Shown here piece after piece: positions 37,101 to 50,400 of a stretch of DNA of 64,000 bases. The stretch is from Balanoglossus misakiensis. Taxonomy: Eukaryota > Hemichordata. The notes under the pieces were generated by a model. That model saw only the letters and a program-made list of their open reading frames with translations. It searched no databases and was not told the DNA's origin. The translations under genes and the position numbers were made by a program. Position 1 is the first letter of the stretch. Each line of letters starts with the position of its first letter. The DNA lies in assembly GCA_040954595.2 (NCBI GenBank), contig CM082580.2, forward strand, positions 11,842,001 to 11,906,000, given 5' to 3'.

Positions 37101-40100
37101 AGGAGTTTCACATTTATACTTTCAATAACAAAGGTCTTAGGATATCTCAAATATATCCTAATTTCCTTTCATTGAGAAGGTCATCACAAAGGCCAAAAGT
37201 TCAACAACATTCCTCATAATAATAATGAAACCTCGGCGTGCCAATTTGTGTGCCATTGTAAAGTTCTGATCTCAAGGTTGCAGATATGATAAGGTCAACA
37301 AGGCAATGATAAAGTGTGGCTGATGAACTGGTTAGATTTCATTTTTCTGTGTGTGTATGTTTCATAAATCGCTATGTCATCCTTTTGCTGCTAAATACAA
37401 ATGATGGAGTTTTTTTATACTCAAGTCATCTGTATAACCACCTGTTGAATATGGTCCATTAAACCATGCAACAACAACCATGCATGTCCCCCTATGTCAT
37501 GATGTAGTCCAAGAGATTTTAAGTCAGAGATGACCCTGGTATCCTCATTGAATTCATGCAGACACCCTCATTCTACAATGGAATTTTCCTCCACAGAACT
37601 GTACTGCCATCTTTCCACTGATTACTGTACTCTCCATTGAAGGATCATCTAATTGGTCCTGCAGTTTATTGTAATGCAGATAATTTGATGTGATTAACTA
37701 CGATTATGTTTTGCACAGTGAATTGATATGTTTTTCACAAGTCTCCACACTTACATTATGCTCGTCAATTCCGGAGCAGAATAAAAATTGCTGTGCTCTT
37801 TCCTCTTTCATTAACAGCCGACCGGGAGAGGCTGTGTGAGAGAAAAAACATTTCTCAGATGCCTGTACAGTCCCCATGACAACTGGAACTGTTTCCATGG
37901 CAACTGGCTACTGAAGCCACCGTTTGATGAGCGCATGTCTTCCGTGATTTGAAAAGAGGAGCCAGTACTTTGTATGTATCAGTGAGAAACTGGGAACAGT
38001 ACGTGAAGACATTTACAAGGTAAGAATCTTGTAAAGCATACAGGAAGAACGTCAAACGTGTACTGATGATTTTGTGTTGATTGCGAGAATCGGCACGATT
38101 AATTCAGAAAGTTTGTACAAAATACGATTCGTGCAAAATATATTGCAACCAAGGCTCACCATGTGTTGATGATGCAAGACTGTCTACAGTCAGTGTTATA
38201 CATACCGATCAGATCGTCGGGTCAAAATGTCAATATGCCACCCTCCCCCCACCCCAGGTTAAGTGCACTCACTTTTAACCTTTAGACAAAACAAGCTTGA
38301 AGTGGCATCTAAAATGAATAGATAGAAACGAATTGTGCAAGTCAAAATACTGAAAAGGCAATGTCCGGGATTATACATATTTTATCACAGTGTCCAAAAT
38401 GCTTGTTTTACCTTTACAAGTCAAGCACTCAACAACATTCCTATTTCAAGTACCACAATGCAGTGCATCACCCCAAGTATTACCCTGGACAACCCAATTC
38501 ACCTTTTCATTGTCAGTACAATACGCTTTTAACAGGAATTACAAACTGCATCACCAGAGTACTGCAATACGTTTTAGAACATGTTGAATCTTTATTTATG
38601 ACTAGTATGCACAAAGCACACTGTGGAATAATCAGTAAATAAAACTATTAAGTGCCTTTTGGGAGAAGAATAAAACTAAGGTGTGACAAATAATTGCTAT
38701 ATATACCCTAATTCTGAAGTCGCTACCAAAAATCTGATCGCCGTAATAGAGTATGTTCTGTACAGCTGCCACTGTCATCCAGACCATTGAATAGTTTATT
38801 GAATTTGGGGAGATCAGTATTACAATACATAAAATAATTGATTGCAATTCTGTCGCTGTAGTCACCTGTAGGGAGAGAGATGGACTCGTCCATTGCCATA
38901 AATGGGATTTCATTTAAAGGGAAGGATTGCTAATATTTTCTACTTCAAACATCAAATGTAAAAAAAATATGTTTTCATTTTTTCCTGGAATAGCGGTATA
39001 CAATTTTAGTTGTTTATATTCATTAGTCTCTTTTTGTAGTCAGGAATTTTTATCCCCTCACATTAGGTCTCCACACCCCTATAGAAAAGTAACATCTTCG
39101 TGTTCTTACCCACAGAGCCAAAATAGCGCTGGAACTGGCTTTGGTATAAATTTAATAGATGTTTCAGAAAAAAACAATCTGGGATTCCTGAGAGCAGTTT
39201 CCATTTCCAAGGGCCCATAAGAGATAATTGCTGAGTGTTTTAACAGGTAGGTGATGTCTAAGTTGTCTCTAACTGATGAAACTAACATTGATTAATTTTC
39301 ACAGATCAGACGTAAGGTAAGGTGCATTGGTAGAGGGACAGTCGTTGTATGCCGGTAGTCGTAAAAAAAACGAGAACCACTGCCGTGAAAGAGTTGAGGT
39401 CACTGTGATTGACAGTTGGGTGACGTCTCCCCCGTGGTGGAATTCCAGTCTTTTTTTAACAACTTGTTCCAGAGGATGTTGAATTTTTTGCAAATTGAAT
39501 ACAAATATTCCAGGCTACAAATTTCCAATATTTCTTTTTTAAATTTTATTTGTTCAGACACGATGCTCGATTTTTATTCACAGCTGGCCTCCTCAATCCA
39601 ATGAAATCGTGACAACTGTTTCATCCTTTATATGTAAATGAACATCTATTTTGGTTTGAATGTAAAGATATTATCAGAAACAAAGCAATAGTTCCATGGT
39701 ATTAATTCCACAGTAATCTAGCAGTCATTTTTTTCCAGATTTGACCTGCAAAGCAGTTGTCAAGCTTGGATTTTAGCCAGCAGCTACTGGTACATGTATG
39801 ATAGTCAGGTTTGTCTGTATTATATTGTTTTAATTAAATTTTAATGGGCATGATAAATCTGCACACCAGATAATATATTGTGGACCATCCCAGTGTTGTT
39901 AATCATGACACATTCATTGTGTTTCAGGCAGCAACTAAATATTACCAGTATTTTCCTCTTCTACCAGTACAATTGATAACCATACTGTGGGAAAGAAATA
40001 AGCTGATTTTCATATTCAATGCATCTGATAACAGTGATTTGCTATCATTGCCAAAAGTAATTCGAAAAGTGTACAACAGTAAGAAATGTGTAATTAAAAA

Positions 40101-43100
40101 TAGTTGACATAGTTTAGTTTCTCCCATCACAATGCCTGAAATGCATTTTGAAGAAAATAGCAGCAACCGGGATTAAATTTAAATCAATCCTTCATGCTTG
40201 AGAAGTTTTTGCTTTCTTTTCTTAGACCAGAAAAACAAAAATCCAGACCAAATGTACTTTTTTTCAAGTTTTATATGAAATGTACAGAAATCTACATATA
40301 CATGCAGTCTTTTAACTTAGTTTTGCTGAACAACAGTGCATGGGTGTATCAAGTACTGAAACAATGAGTGCAGCTACTCAATGATAATCAAAATGGTCTT
40401 TCTGGTAATAATAATGTTGGGGGAAAGAGAGTACCCATTTACCATCATCCAGTTTACTTGGGAGCAATTCTGTCTTCAATTAAAATCTCTATTCTACCAT
40501 GTTCAGTGAAACATACGTCATCCATGCATATATTAACAAACCTCACGCACGCAACAGTTACCGTGGCGCCAGCTTGCCAACATATTTTTGTATTTTTATG
40601 AGGTCAGTGTCCTTACTGGAACTGTCAACCTTTCAACATTACATTGAAAAATTGGCACTTTTTTAGTAAATTTACCCCTCAATCTCCAGAAGCATGTACA
40701 ACACAATGAAAGTGGTTTGTGACTATAATTGATACACAGTGAGACATAATGAGATAAAGAAAGTAATATGATAATTTACAGCATAAAAATATGGTGTATT
40801 TCTATTCATTTCATTGCAAACAGCTTGCGTGTACATATTATTCAGAATTATTTGCGTATGACTACTCTTTGTCTAACTCGGCATCAGGTAGGGCTTGTTC
40901 TCTTCAACTTCTTTGCCATGGTCAAAAAGCTGACAGGTTTATTGCAGTCCATTATCTTTACAGAATAATTTGATTCAATGAAATGTATTCTTAAATGGTA
41001 CATAGTCTGTGTCAAAATATCACTAAAATGTAGGATATTAGAATAGAAACAAAAAATGTATTATTACTAGTAAGTGGATGAAATACTTGACATTACAAAT
41101 ATACATCCTGTGTTCAAGTATTCATTTCCTGTAAAATCTTTGATTTTTTTTTAAATTTACAAATCATTCATGTTCAACTTTGCACAGAAAACTTAGGGGA
41201 CATTTGTGGTAACTTTACATTTTTTTCGCCTAGTATTTTTGTTCTTCCTTCTACTTGTCAAAATAGCACTAATGTGCATAATAGCAGTTATTAACTGTTA
41301 GTTAACAAATGAATTAAAATCTAGATAACAATGCTGACTGTATGTTACGTGTACATGTAGTTGTTATTTTCAGTATGTAGAACGAAATGCTGATCATTAT
41401 ACTGTGAATAGAGCCAATTTTACCGATAATAGAGCTTAAAATGAAGAAATGTCAGTGTCATGACCTTTGCTTCATTGTGGTGCAAATTCAATTGTAATCA
41501 CTGTATCGTTTCAATTAATTAAAAAAACAAATTACAGTGAGATGAGTTTGAGTCGTAGAAGTGGCGTCTCTGATAGCATTTTCAATTACTTTCAAGTGCA
41601 TTTTGAAACATTGGTTAAATAATGATGTGTGGGGTGTGTGACTGTTAATTAAAGATACACTCAATATTTGACGTGATTTATGATTACCATAATTGCCATG
41701 AAATGTACTTCGAGTGGGAGCATAAGTATACATTCAGAGATATTCTCTCTTGGTTCCAAGCAGCAATGAATGTATGCTAAGAAATCACTTCATATTGGGA
41801 TTAATATATTTTTTTCATCATTTAACAGACCAGACCAAAGCAATCTTAAACCAACTCATTTAATCCATCTAAAGCAATTGGCTTCCATAATATTACAGCC
41901 AGTTCATACTGATTGATAGTTCTGTCACCACTGAGAAAGCAATTTGCTATATTGGTGAGCTCTCTCTCCTTGCTGGGGACCTTCCTTGGTTTACTATTCA
42001 TACACAAAAAAAGATTTTGTCACAGAATGGTGGGCTACTTTCATCGAATAATGAAAATTAATACAATGTATGAAGTATTAACATGTTTGTTACGTACAAG
42101 CGTTACATGCATGTAATTACATGCCTAATTACAATTTACATTTGACTGGAATGAAAGAGTGTGGGTTGAAAAACAACTAAAACAGTTGTAGAGATGTAGA
42201 ATTTGAAATAGCTATTCCTAAATGCTGGTTTTTGAAAAACATTATCTTGCACTGAGATGAGAAAACAACTTACATGTACGTTATTATATAGCGTGTGTTT
42301 CATCTTTAGATTTGAATCTTTTGTTACTCCTTGCAATCACGCATCAGACAGCGATGTGTTTTCACCCATATTAATTTCAATGTTTCTAACAGATAAGTTT
42401 TGCAGGCATGAACAAAGACCCTTTCAACTGAGTTGATTGCCCAGACAGATAAATCTTGTGTATGCACCATATGTCTGCATTACTGATGCAAATTATCATG
42501 ATAAATTTAGAAATTAACTGGCTATGATTTAGGAATAAGAGAAAATTGATATTTTTCTGTGATCGGTATGTTCCCAAGCTAAACAATTTGGAAGAAGTTT
42601 CATTTAAAGAGGAAATGAGATTTTCCTTGCGTTTAACATGAAAATGTTAGTGCATCAGAGAATCTTTTGATGTCATTGGTGATCATACACTTTGCATTAT
42701 ACTGCATGCAGACATCATTGCATATCATTTTACTGTACTAAAAAAACTGTTACGTGATACAACAGAAATAATATAGCATTTCTGTGTCTTTCAAAACTCA
42801 AGTTTTAATTCTATAAGGACATGATATGCATGTTTGGTGTTTTGCAAACTAAGGGAGAGCTTTGACTTTATCTCCGGCCCTGAAGGCATTTATGACTGCA
42901 GTGTACCTGACAAATGAACTTTACCCCACAAGCTTTTGATGTCACAATGACACATGGAATAAAAAACATAAAATAGTTGAGTGAAGGATTTATATATTAG
43001 CTTTTTTCCCTCTGAAGCATATGCACAACAACTCTGAACTCAAACATTGAATTCAAAAGGTGGACAGTTTACAAAAGGATTTATTAGACAATGAGGTTTG

Positions 43101-44451
43101 ACAATTGAGACTGATTTATATCAGAGAGTGGTATACATGTATGCAGGCGACCCCTTATTTTGTGCCGAAAATAAATCATGCCACACATTTTATGGCAACT
43201 CAATTCATGATTTTGCATGAAACTCCCACTGAATTTCACAAACAATAGTCTTCACTGACTGTCACAGGTTACAGAAAAAGCTATGTTACTATTTATTAAT
43301 CTATGAGGGTACTTTTTTGTTATTAATTAAAGTGAAAATTTAGAAGTGAAATTTTTTTGCCGACCTTGCTTGAAACACACATTTTCTTGTTGACATAAAG
43401 TCCTCGTACAATGTACATGTGTACAAAAGTTCCAAAAATATACTCATGATATCCTTCATGGTTTTGAAACCTTAACACGACCAAATAACAGTTACATGTT
43501 ACATTCTATGTACTTTCTTTTTTCCCCTTCAAATTGTACACATTCAATACATAAAAGTCAGAGAGAAAATAATAAGTATGAGGTCATTTGTGATCAATAG
43601 CCTCATGGAAATCCAGCAAATACTATTATGATGATAAAGGCATTTAAATGTAGCTATTGACACAGGGAAGTGTTTCAGGATATTGACATGAATGTCGAAC
43701 AAGGATCCAATATGACAAAAGCCTTTTCAGAAGTAACGTTCTATATCCTTTAATACCACAAAGACTCAACATTTTCACAGTCCTATACTCACACTCATTC
43801 AGCAATTATCTATAAATACTGCACCAATGTCTAATTACTAGCGCTTATTTTGACATATATGTACAAAATGTATTTGAGGTATTCACTCTGACGTTGGTGA
43901 AATGAAACTCCACCCAGTATATCTGGCCATGAGCGAAATAGCCATTAGAATGTCTTAAAAAAATCATTTTCCCAGTTAAGTAAAGTGCTTTGAAGGTTGG
44001 GAAATTTACTTGCAATTTTATTGCATTATTTGAGGATTTACAAATCACAGTCACATTCTCAATTCTATCATGAAATATTTTATACGAACAGTATATGTAT
44101 AAACCTGAAATTTGAGAAAATAGTATTATATTACTTCAGTGAGCTTTGCCATCAGGTATGTCTGTTTTTTATTCATACACTGTAATATGAGATCTCTTTT
44201 TTCTCTTTTCCCCATTGGCCTTTCAACAGGTGGTTTCAACAACGAATATTGTCATCTTTCATCTGTCAATCTTGTTCCTGTTGTCAGTTTGATTGGCGTG
44301 ATTTCTGATGGCCACGCTGTTATTGCCAAATCATGAAGAAGGACAAGAAACCTGATTTAAATCCTGCAACGGATTAATATCTTCTGATGACGTTATTACT
44401 GCAGTACTCCAAACTTACACGTTTTTAACCCTAAAGAACAATTTCATCAAA
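31110..44451. other. 13.3 kb without a recognisable coding gene
   Basis: I read the open frames on both strands and found no domain, signal peptide or chain of phase-matched exons. The left end holds the EOLA promoter and the right end the CRACR2A leader. Isolated donor-like sites occur, for example an AG acceptor near 37858 and an AAG/GTAAGA donor near 38020 bracketing about 160 bases with an early stop in frame, which could be a 5' untranslated exon of CRACR2A. No tRNA, long terminal repeat or obvious transposon was seen. Probable content: regulatory DNA, untranslated exons of CRACR2A, or a non-coding RNA. Confidence 0.4.
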
Positions 44452-47400
44452 ATGACGACCGAGTACGAAGGGGTCGGTCAGACGCCGTCCGTGGGTGAGA
44501 TGAAGGACATGTTGTCGGAGAAAGCGACTGAGCTGTTCATGCTGTGTGACAAGGAGGAGAAAGGTTTCATCACCAAGCGGGACATGCAGAGATTGGGCCG
44601 AGAACTTCCTTTGACTCCCGATCAACTTGAGGCCGTCTTCGACTCGTTGGATGATGATGGCAACGGCTATCTCACCTTGGAAGAGTTCACCGATGGCTTT
44701 GGTGAGTTGAGATTCAGAAATCTATCAAGAAAATACACAGCATTTGCTAGCACACGGCTGGCACTTACATGTAATGAGCTCATGTAGACAGATTTGCAGT
44801 TGAAATAGGATCTGGTTTGAATTTTCTGTGTGTTTTCCCGACAGGTGGGTTCCTTGGATTTGGATCACAGGAGGCAGTGGAAACAGACGGACAAAAAGAT
44901 GTGTATGAAGTACAAGTTGAACAAGGAGACGTCCCAGATGATGAACCAGCGTTCCAACACGCTATGGAGAGTCTTGGAGCTAACGACTTGTTTGACGAGT
45001 AAGTTGTCCTGAAGTAGTTGTTAAAATGCACTCCCATTGTAAGGCACAAGGTTCATCATTTACAACTGTGTTGTGTCCATTATTTTTTGTGTGCATTCTA
45101 GATTCACTTGTTTGCACCGATCAGGACAGCGCCATGTACAGCATACAGACATCTGAAATAAGTTCATCATCATTTTGATAATCTGGATATCAATTGGTTG
45201 GTGCATCCTTCTCTGTTTGATAATCAAGTGGTCTGAAAGTCTGAAAGCTCATTATACAATTTTTGATGAGCATATCACATTATCCAATGAAACTGCAGGG
45301 AGTGATAAAAGTATTGCACAACTGAAATACTGCCAATTGTCGACTTATTTCAGAGCCAGTAATTTTCATTCTGTCTGTAATGTTTTCATGTGTACTGTTT
45401 TAATTTGCGGTCTGGTTTGATCACTGTTATGGGTCCTTCAGTCAGTGCACATTAATAAATGTTTAAGGATTCTTCTAATCTCATCAGAGTTTGAAATTGG
45501 CCGGGACAGTAATTATTCTATAACCATGGCAACCCAGAGAAAACTAAACCTAGTGGTTGATCACTTTGTGGATTCTGTTTTCAACAGCCAGGCCGTCTTC
45601 GGTGGCTGTGTTGAAAAGCAATTATAATCCCAAAGGATGCATCTCTAGATTGTCAACATTGCCAAAATCCATCTGCATAAAATATCAGAGCTGTAAAGTT
45701 GCATCATGTATATGTTTGCTTTTTGTCTGTGATTTGTACATGTCACATGTCACTTAAATTCCATCATGCACCCTAATTTAACCATGCACCATTGTGACAA
45801 TGGAAGTGTATAAAGCATGACAGTGCAGGTTATCAGACGACAACTTGAACTTGGGGCCAATTTCAAACTCTGCTCTCATATCATTTCTCCATGTTTTCTC
45901 CTGCTCTTTCTTCCTTGGGCTGTCTGTATATTTCTTTTTTTATTCAAACTCTTTAATAGTTCTGGTCGTGGTAAACGTGGCCGGTTGCAACAATTTGAGT
46001 AAGTACTTGTTGGGCATAGGATTGTCAGACAGTTACAAGCATCCTAGATGGCAATGGTATTTGTTGTGGTTTGACATTTGATATCACCACCCATGTACAG
46101 TTTCCAGCAAAATTCTGAATTTCCAAATGCTTTGAGGCAGACTATTAATTTATATCAAAGCCTTGTGCTTGTTTTATGAATTATCTTTTTGAAGAGTGAT
46201 ATGTGAAGGATGCTTCTAACTTCTGATGTGCAAGTTAAATTAACTCAAAATAAGCAAGTGAATTATGAATGCACTGGTTGGCCGCATGTTAGCACTTAAC
46301 ACACACCAAACTTATTGTTGAAGGAAACATCCTATGTTTCCTTGTGTGCATAGCAACCACCATGAAGAGAATTGTGGGTCACTCTGCAATTGATGTCATT
46401 CTGAAATGTTGTGTTGTACTAACTGCATGGTGACAGATCTCTAGATACAGATTTCTGTCTTTGCATGGAATTGTCAATGTCTCTTGTGTGTCGTGTGCTG
46501 TGTTTCGTTTACTATATAACAGTCATAAAGTCTGTTTTGTTTGAATTCATGTGACTGCAGTTGCTTATAATCAGTTTGACCATAGAGGGCACTGTTTAAA
46601 AACGATTTGGTTTATGATGATTATGATGGTTAATTTATCTCAATACTGCCATCATCTATACAAGATTGCAAACCAGATTTGCGAAATGATGATTGGCATG
46701 GATGTAGACTTCACTGAATAAAGCTTTTATGGTGATAGCAATGGGAGCTTCAGTGCCAAAGGAGCTATATTCTGTAGGCTCTTGAACAGATACATGCAGA
46801 TCTCTTCATTTACGTCATTTCAATGCTATGCATTATTTTCTTTCATGGCAATACAAGAGAATTTGAATAAAAAAGATGCTGGTCAATACAGATCTGATAG
46901 CGTCATGTGATTTTAATACAGCTGTCAATTTTCCAGATGAAAAAATATTACAGAATGATAAACAACGAGGAGCAGTGGTCCTGCTGACAGTAACAGATAT
47001 TTTTTTGTAAAGGTCACATTTTTATGATTGGTTTGTTTGTTTGATTGACGTCGCATGGCTTTGTCCATGTTGTCGGATTATGGATTTACATTTTAATAAA
47101 AATAAACATAAAATTCAGATTTATATGCGGGCATGCTATAAAGAATTGCAAATGTATCGGAAACAATTGGAAAATAGAATGTTTTTAAAATTGCTTTTAT
47201 GTTTTAGTACATTTATGTGTATCTGTGTCCCTGGTATATGCCAGTCTGCACAAATACCATAGATTGCTATATCCAACAAAAATGGATGAGGTTATTTCTT
47301 CTTTGCGTCACGTTTCTCTTTGACATGTTTTTATGTCACAGCAAAGTTCAGGCAGAGAATGATTGCAGTGTGTGTTTAGAGACTCGCAGGTCACATTTCA

Positions 47401-50400
47401 CATGGATGGCATATTTCATATGGATTTGAATATCAAGGTGAAACATGACCTTGTCACAGATTTAGTTCACATCCCGACAGATCAAATTTGGCTTCAGGAA
47501 AAATTTATCATTTTACATCTCAGATGCGATTAAAGCAAAATCTACAGGGTGGATTGGGTTAGATGGCAAAAGAAACAGTCGACCATCTGTTGCCACATGT
47601 ACTGGTAGTTGTAACCATGGTAATTGCACTCTGACCCCATTTCATAACTCTACATTATAAACCACCCACTCAATAAATAAAAATCTCGACTCAAAAGTTC
47701 CATAACTCAGCCGCTTTACATTTTTGTTTTCTTTTAAAATTTTCATCTTCCCCTAAGTAATGTCATACAATTATCAAACATGTATTTAGTGACATTTTAT
47801 TTTTTCAGGCATCATTATTTCACTTATCAACCAAAAATACCTGAATTTAAGTTGGGTTCTGGTTTTAAGCAAAACTAGGTATCTATTACTTTGAATATGG
47901 AATTTGTTTTCAAAAGTTCAATGGACAGCTGATGTAGTTGTTCTTGGGGTTCATGTAATATCAATTAAATGTCAACCCAATCACACACATACCGATGTTC
48001 TCCTAAATGTCTACGTGGCAACTGATGGGCTGATAATACTCGCACGAAAGAAAACAGTCATAAAAATTATTCACATTTCATGCATTTTGGTCCAAAATCA
48101 TCTTCTGGTTTATATTTTCATACCCCCTAAAATTCCGGAATAAAAATACCATGATTTTATCCATTCATCTGTGTCAACTCAGAGTGTTAACAACAGCTTA
48201 CGATTTTATATCTACTGTTTAAACTGCATTGTGGGATATTCACCATATGGGACCACGTTCCCATGGAAAATCTCATATTAGAAAAAAATTGAAATTAAAA
48301 TACGTGTAAGTGGCACACATGGGATAATATGATACAGACAAAGAACAGCGTAGATGGAGTGTAGGGATAGTGGTGTTTAGACTGTACTGTCGCTACGAAT
48401 GTTTCCGTTCAGAAGCGCTGGTAGCGTTTGCGATAGTGCCACATCATTCACTCCTTCCGTTGCTCAGATTGTGCTGGGATTGGTGCTTGTTCTGCTTGTA
48501 GTTGCTTTCGGTCAGCTTGTGAAGGATGCCGTCAGTCAAAAATGTGTAGTGGAGTATAGATGTTATCTCTGCCAGAGATGGCTGGATATTTTGCCGGGGA
48601 TCTGTCAGTATTGGGAGTGTGTGGCTCATAAAAGGTAGCCATGGCAACGTAACAGTTCTCTGATGCCCTGATATCATAATGTACTTGATAACATTTTTTT
48701 CCTTCAATGTCAATGTCATTTCTATATTTATGTAGTCACCATATTGTTTTCTCCCAGTTTATGGTGGAATTGTCACATCCTGAAGTAATGAGTGGAGTGG
48801 TCTTTTTGATCAATTAAACCGATTAATTATGCTTCATTTAGAGAGATTATCAGAGCATCTGTACCAGAAATTGTTGAAAAGGAGGAACTAGATGCTTTAA
48901 TGCATGATGTGTGATTTAGTGTGGCAACAAACAAAATGGGATATCTGGCGAGAGTTTCTCCCTAATGGCTAAACATTTATTTTTTCTTCTCACAGTCAAC
49001 AGCACATCAAAGACCTTTGGAAGAAGTTGAAGAAAGATGAACCAGACTTGCTTGGTGACTTTGAAGATTTCATCCAAAAAGTGTCAAGTGACATACGCAA
49101 AGCCAAGATCGACAGCGACGAACTTGAGAATGCCCTCAAACAGTAAGTCATGGGAGTCCTTCGTTTTTGTCCGCAGAATAATGTGGTGGTACCCATTTCA
49201 ATCAGAAATACCAGTGGATCTTTATAGTTATCAACATTCTCTTGGTAATAAAGGGACTCCCTATACATTAGTCGAGAAGGAGATATTATTTGAGTTTGCG
49301 CACTGAGACAATCACATCTGTCTGTACATTCATAAGTTTTAGACTCGTAACATGTCTGGGTGACTTGTGGGCAAGATTTTCAAGAGTTAGTGCAATTTCT
49401 ACCGGCTATACTTAGTGGTGGGAGTCCAGGTTTATTGATCTATCCCAATGAACATGATTAGAATAACAGTACATGTATGCATGTACCTGTATACTGCTTT
49501 GTTTGAATGGTCACTCGAGTGCTCTGTCAACATTTAGTGTCAGGGTTGGTTTGTCCTGATAAGCTAGTTTCATGACACCTGATTGGTAACCAAGAGGAGG
49601 GGGAGGGGTGGGGGTCAAAGGTCACAGACATTGGCCCTTCTTTAATTGATTACGGGTATACAACTGTATAGTAACAGTTGTAGGTTGGTTCGGCCCTTCG
49701 CGTGGTATGATTGAGGTCTGGTCTGGCTGGATTGACCAGTGGCTACATTCGCTGTCAAGCTGAAATGACGAACCCTGCCTAGTCAACTAAGCCTTTTCTG
49801 GGAGATTCTGAACTCACTTTTGGTATCAGGTGCTTTAATCCTTTTCCAGTTTTCTAGATACATGTATGTTGCACTTTCTTTCAGGTTGATTTTGAATGGT
49901 GTTGAATATTGTGTGTTGTTCATTGGGTTCCCTGGGGCTGTGTTATTCCTAATAGCCATGTCCAGTAGCGCTGCATTGTTCACTGCGACAGAATACTAAT
50001 TGTTCTGCTCCATTGAACCCAGAGAATTACACTTACATGTTAATCTGTCCACTGCTTTTTAACAACCAACCAAGACAAAAATGTAAAGACCATCAGCAAC
50101 CTAAGTGTTTTGGCTTCCAGTCTCCTGACTGTTCGTTTCTGCATTTTGAAAATCATGTACGTCTTTAACACGAGGAAGATCTGCTTGATATAGTAATATA
50201 GTGGGGTTTTCTTTAAACACATGAGGTTTCAAACTTTTACACACTTCTTGATGAAAGAAAACACCACGCTCCATCAACCCCTATTTATTCACCCTGTTGC
50301 TTTATTCTCCATTTCCAAGGATACAAATCCAAAGAGTTCTAGCACAAGGGAACATCATGAATAATTCACATCAGTTCTTGCTATCTTCTGCTGTTTGTAA

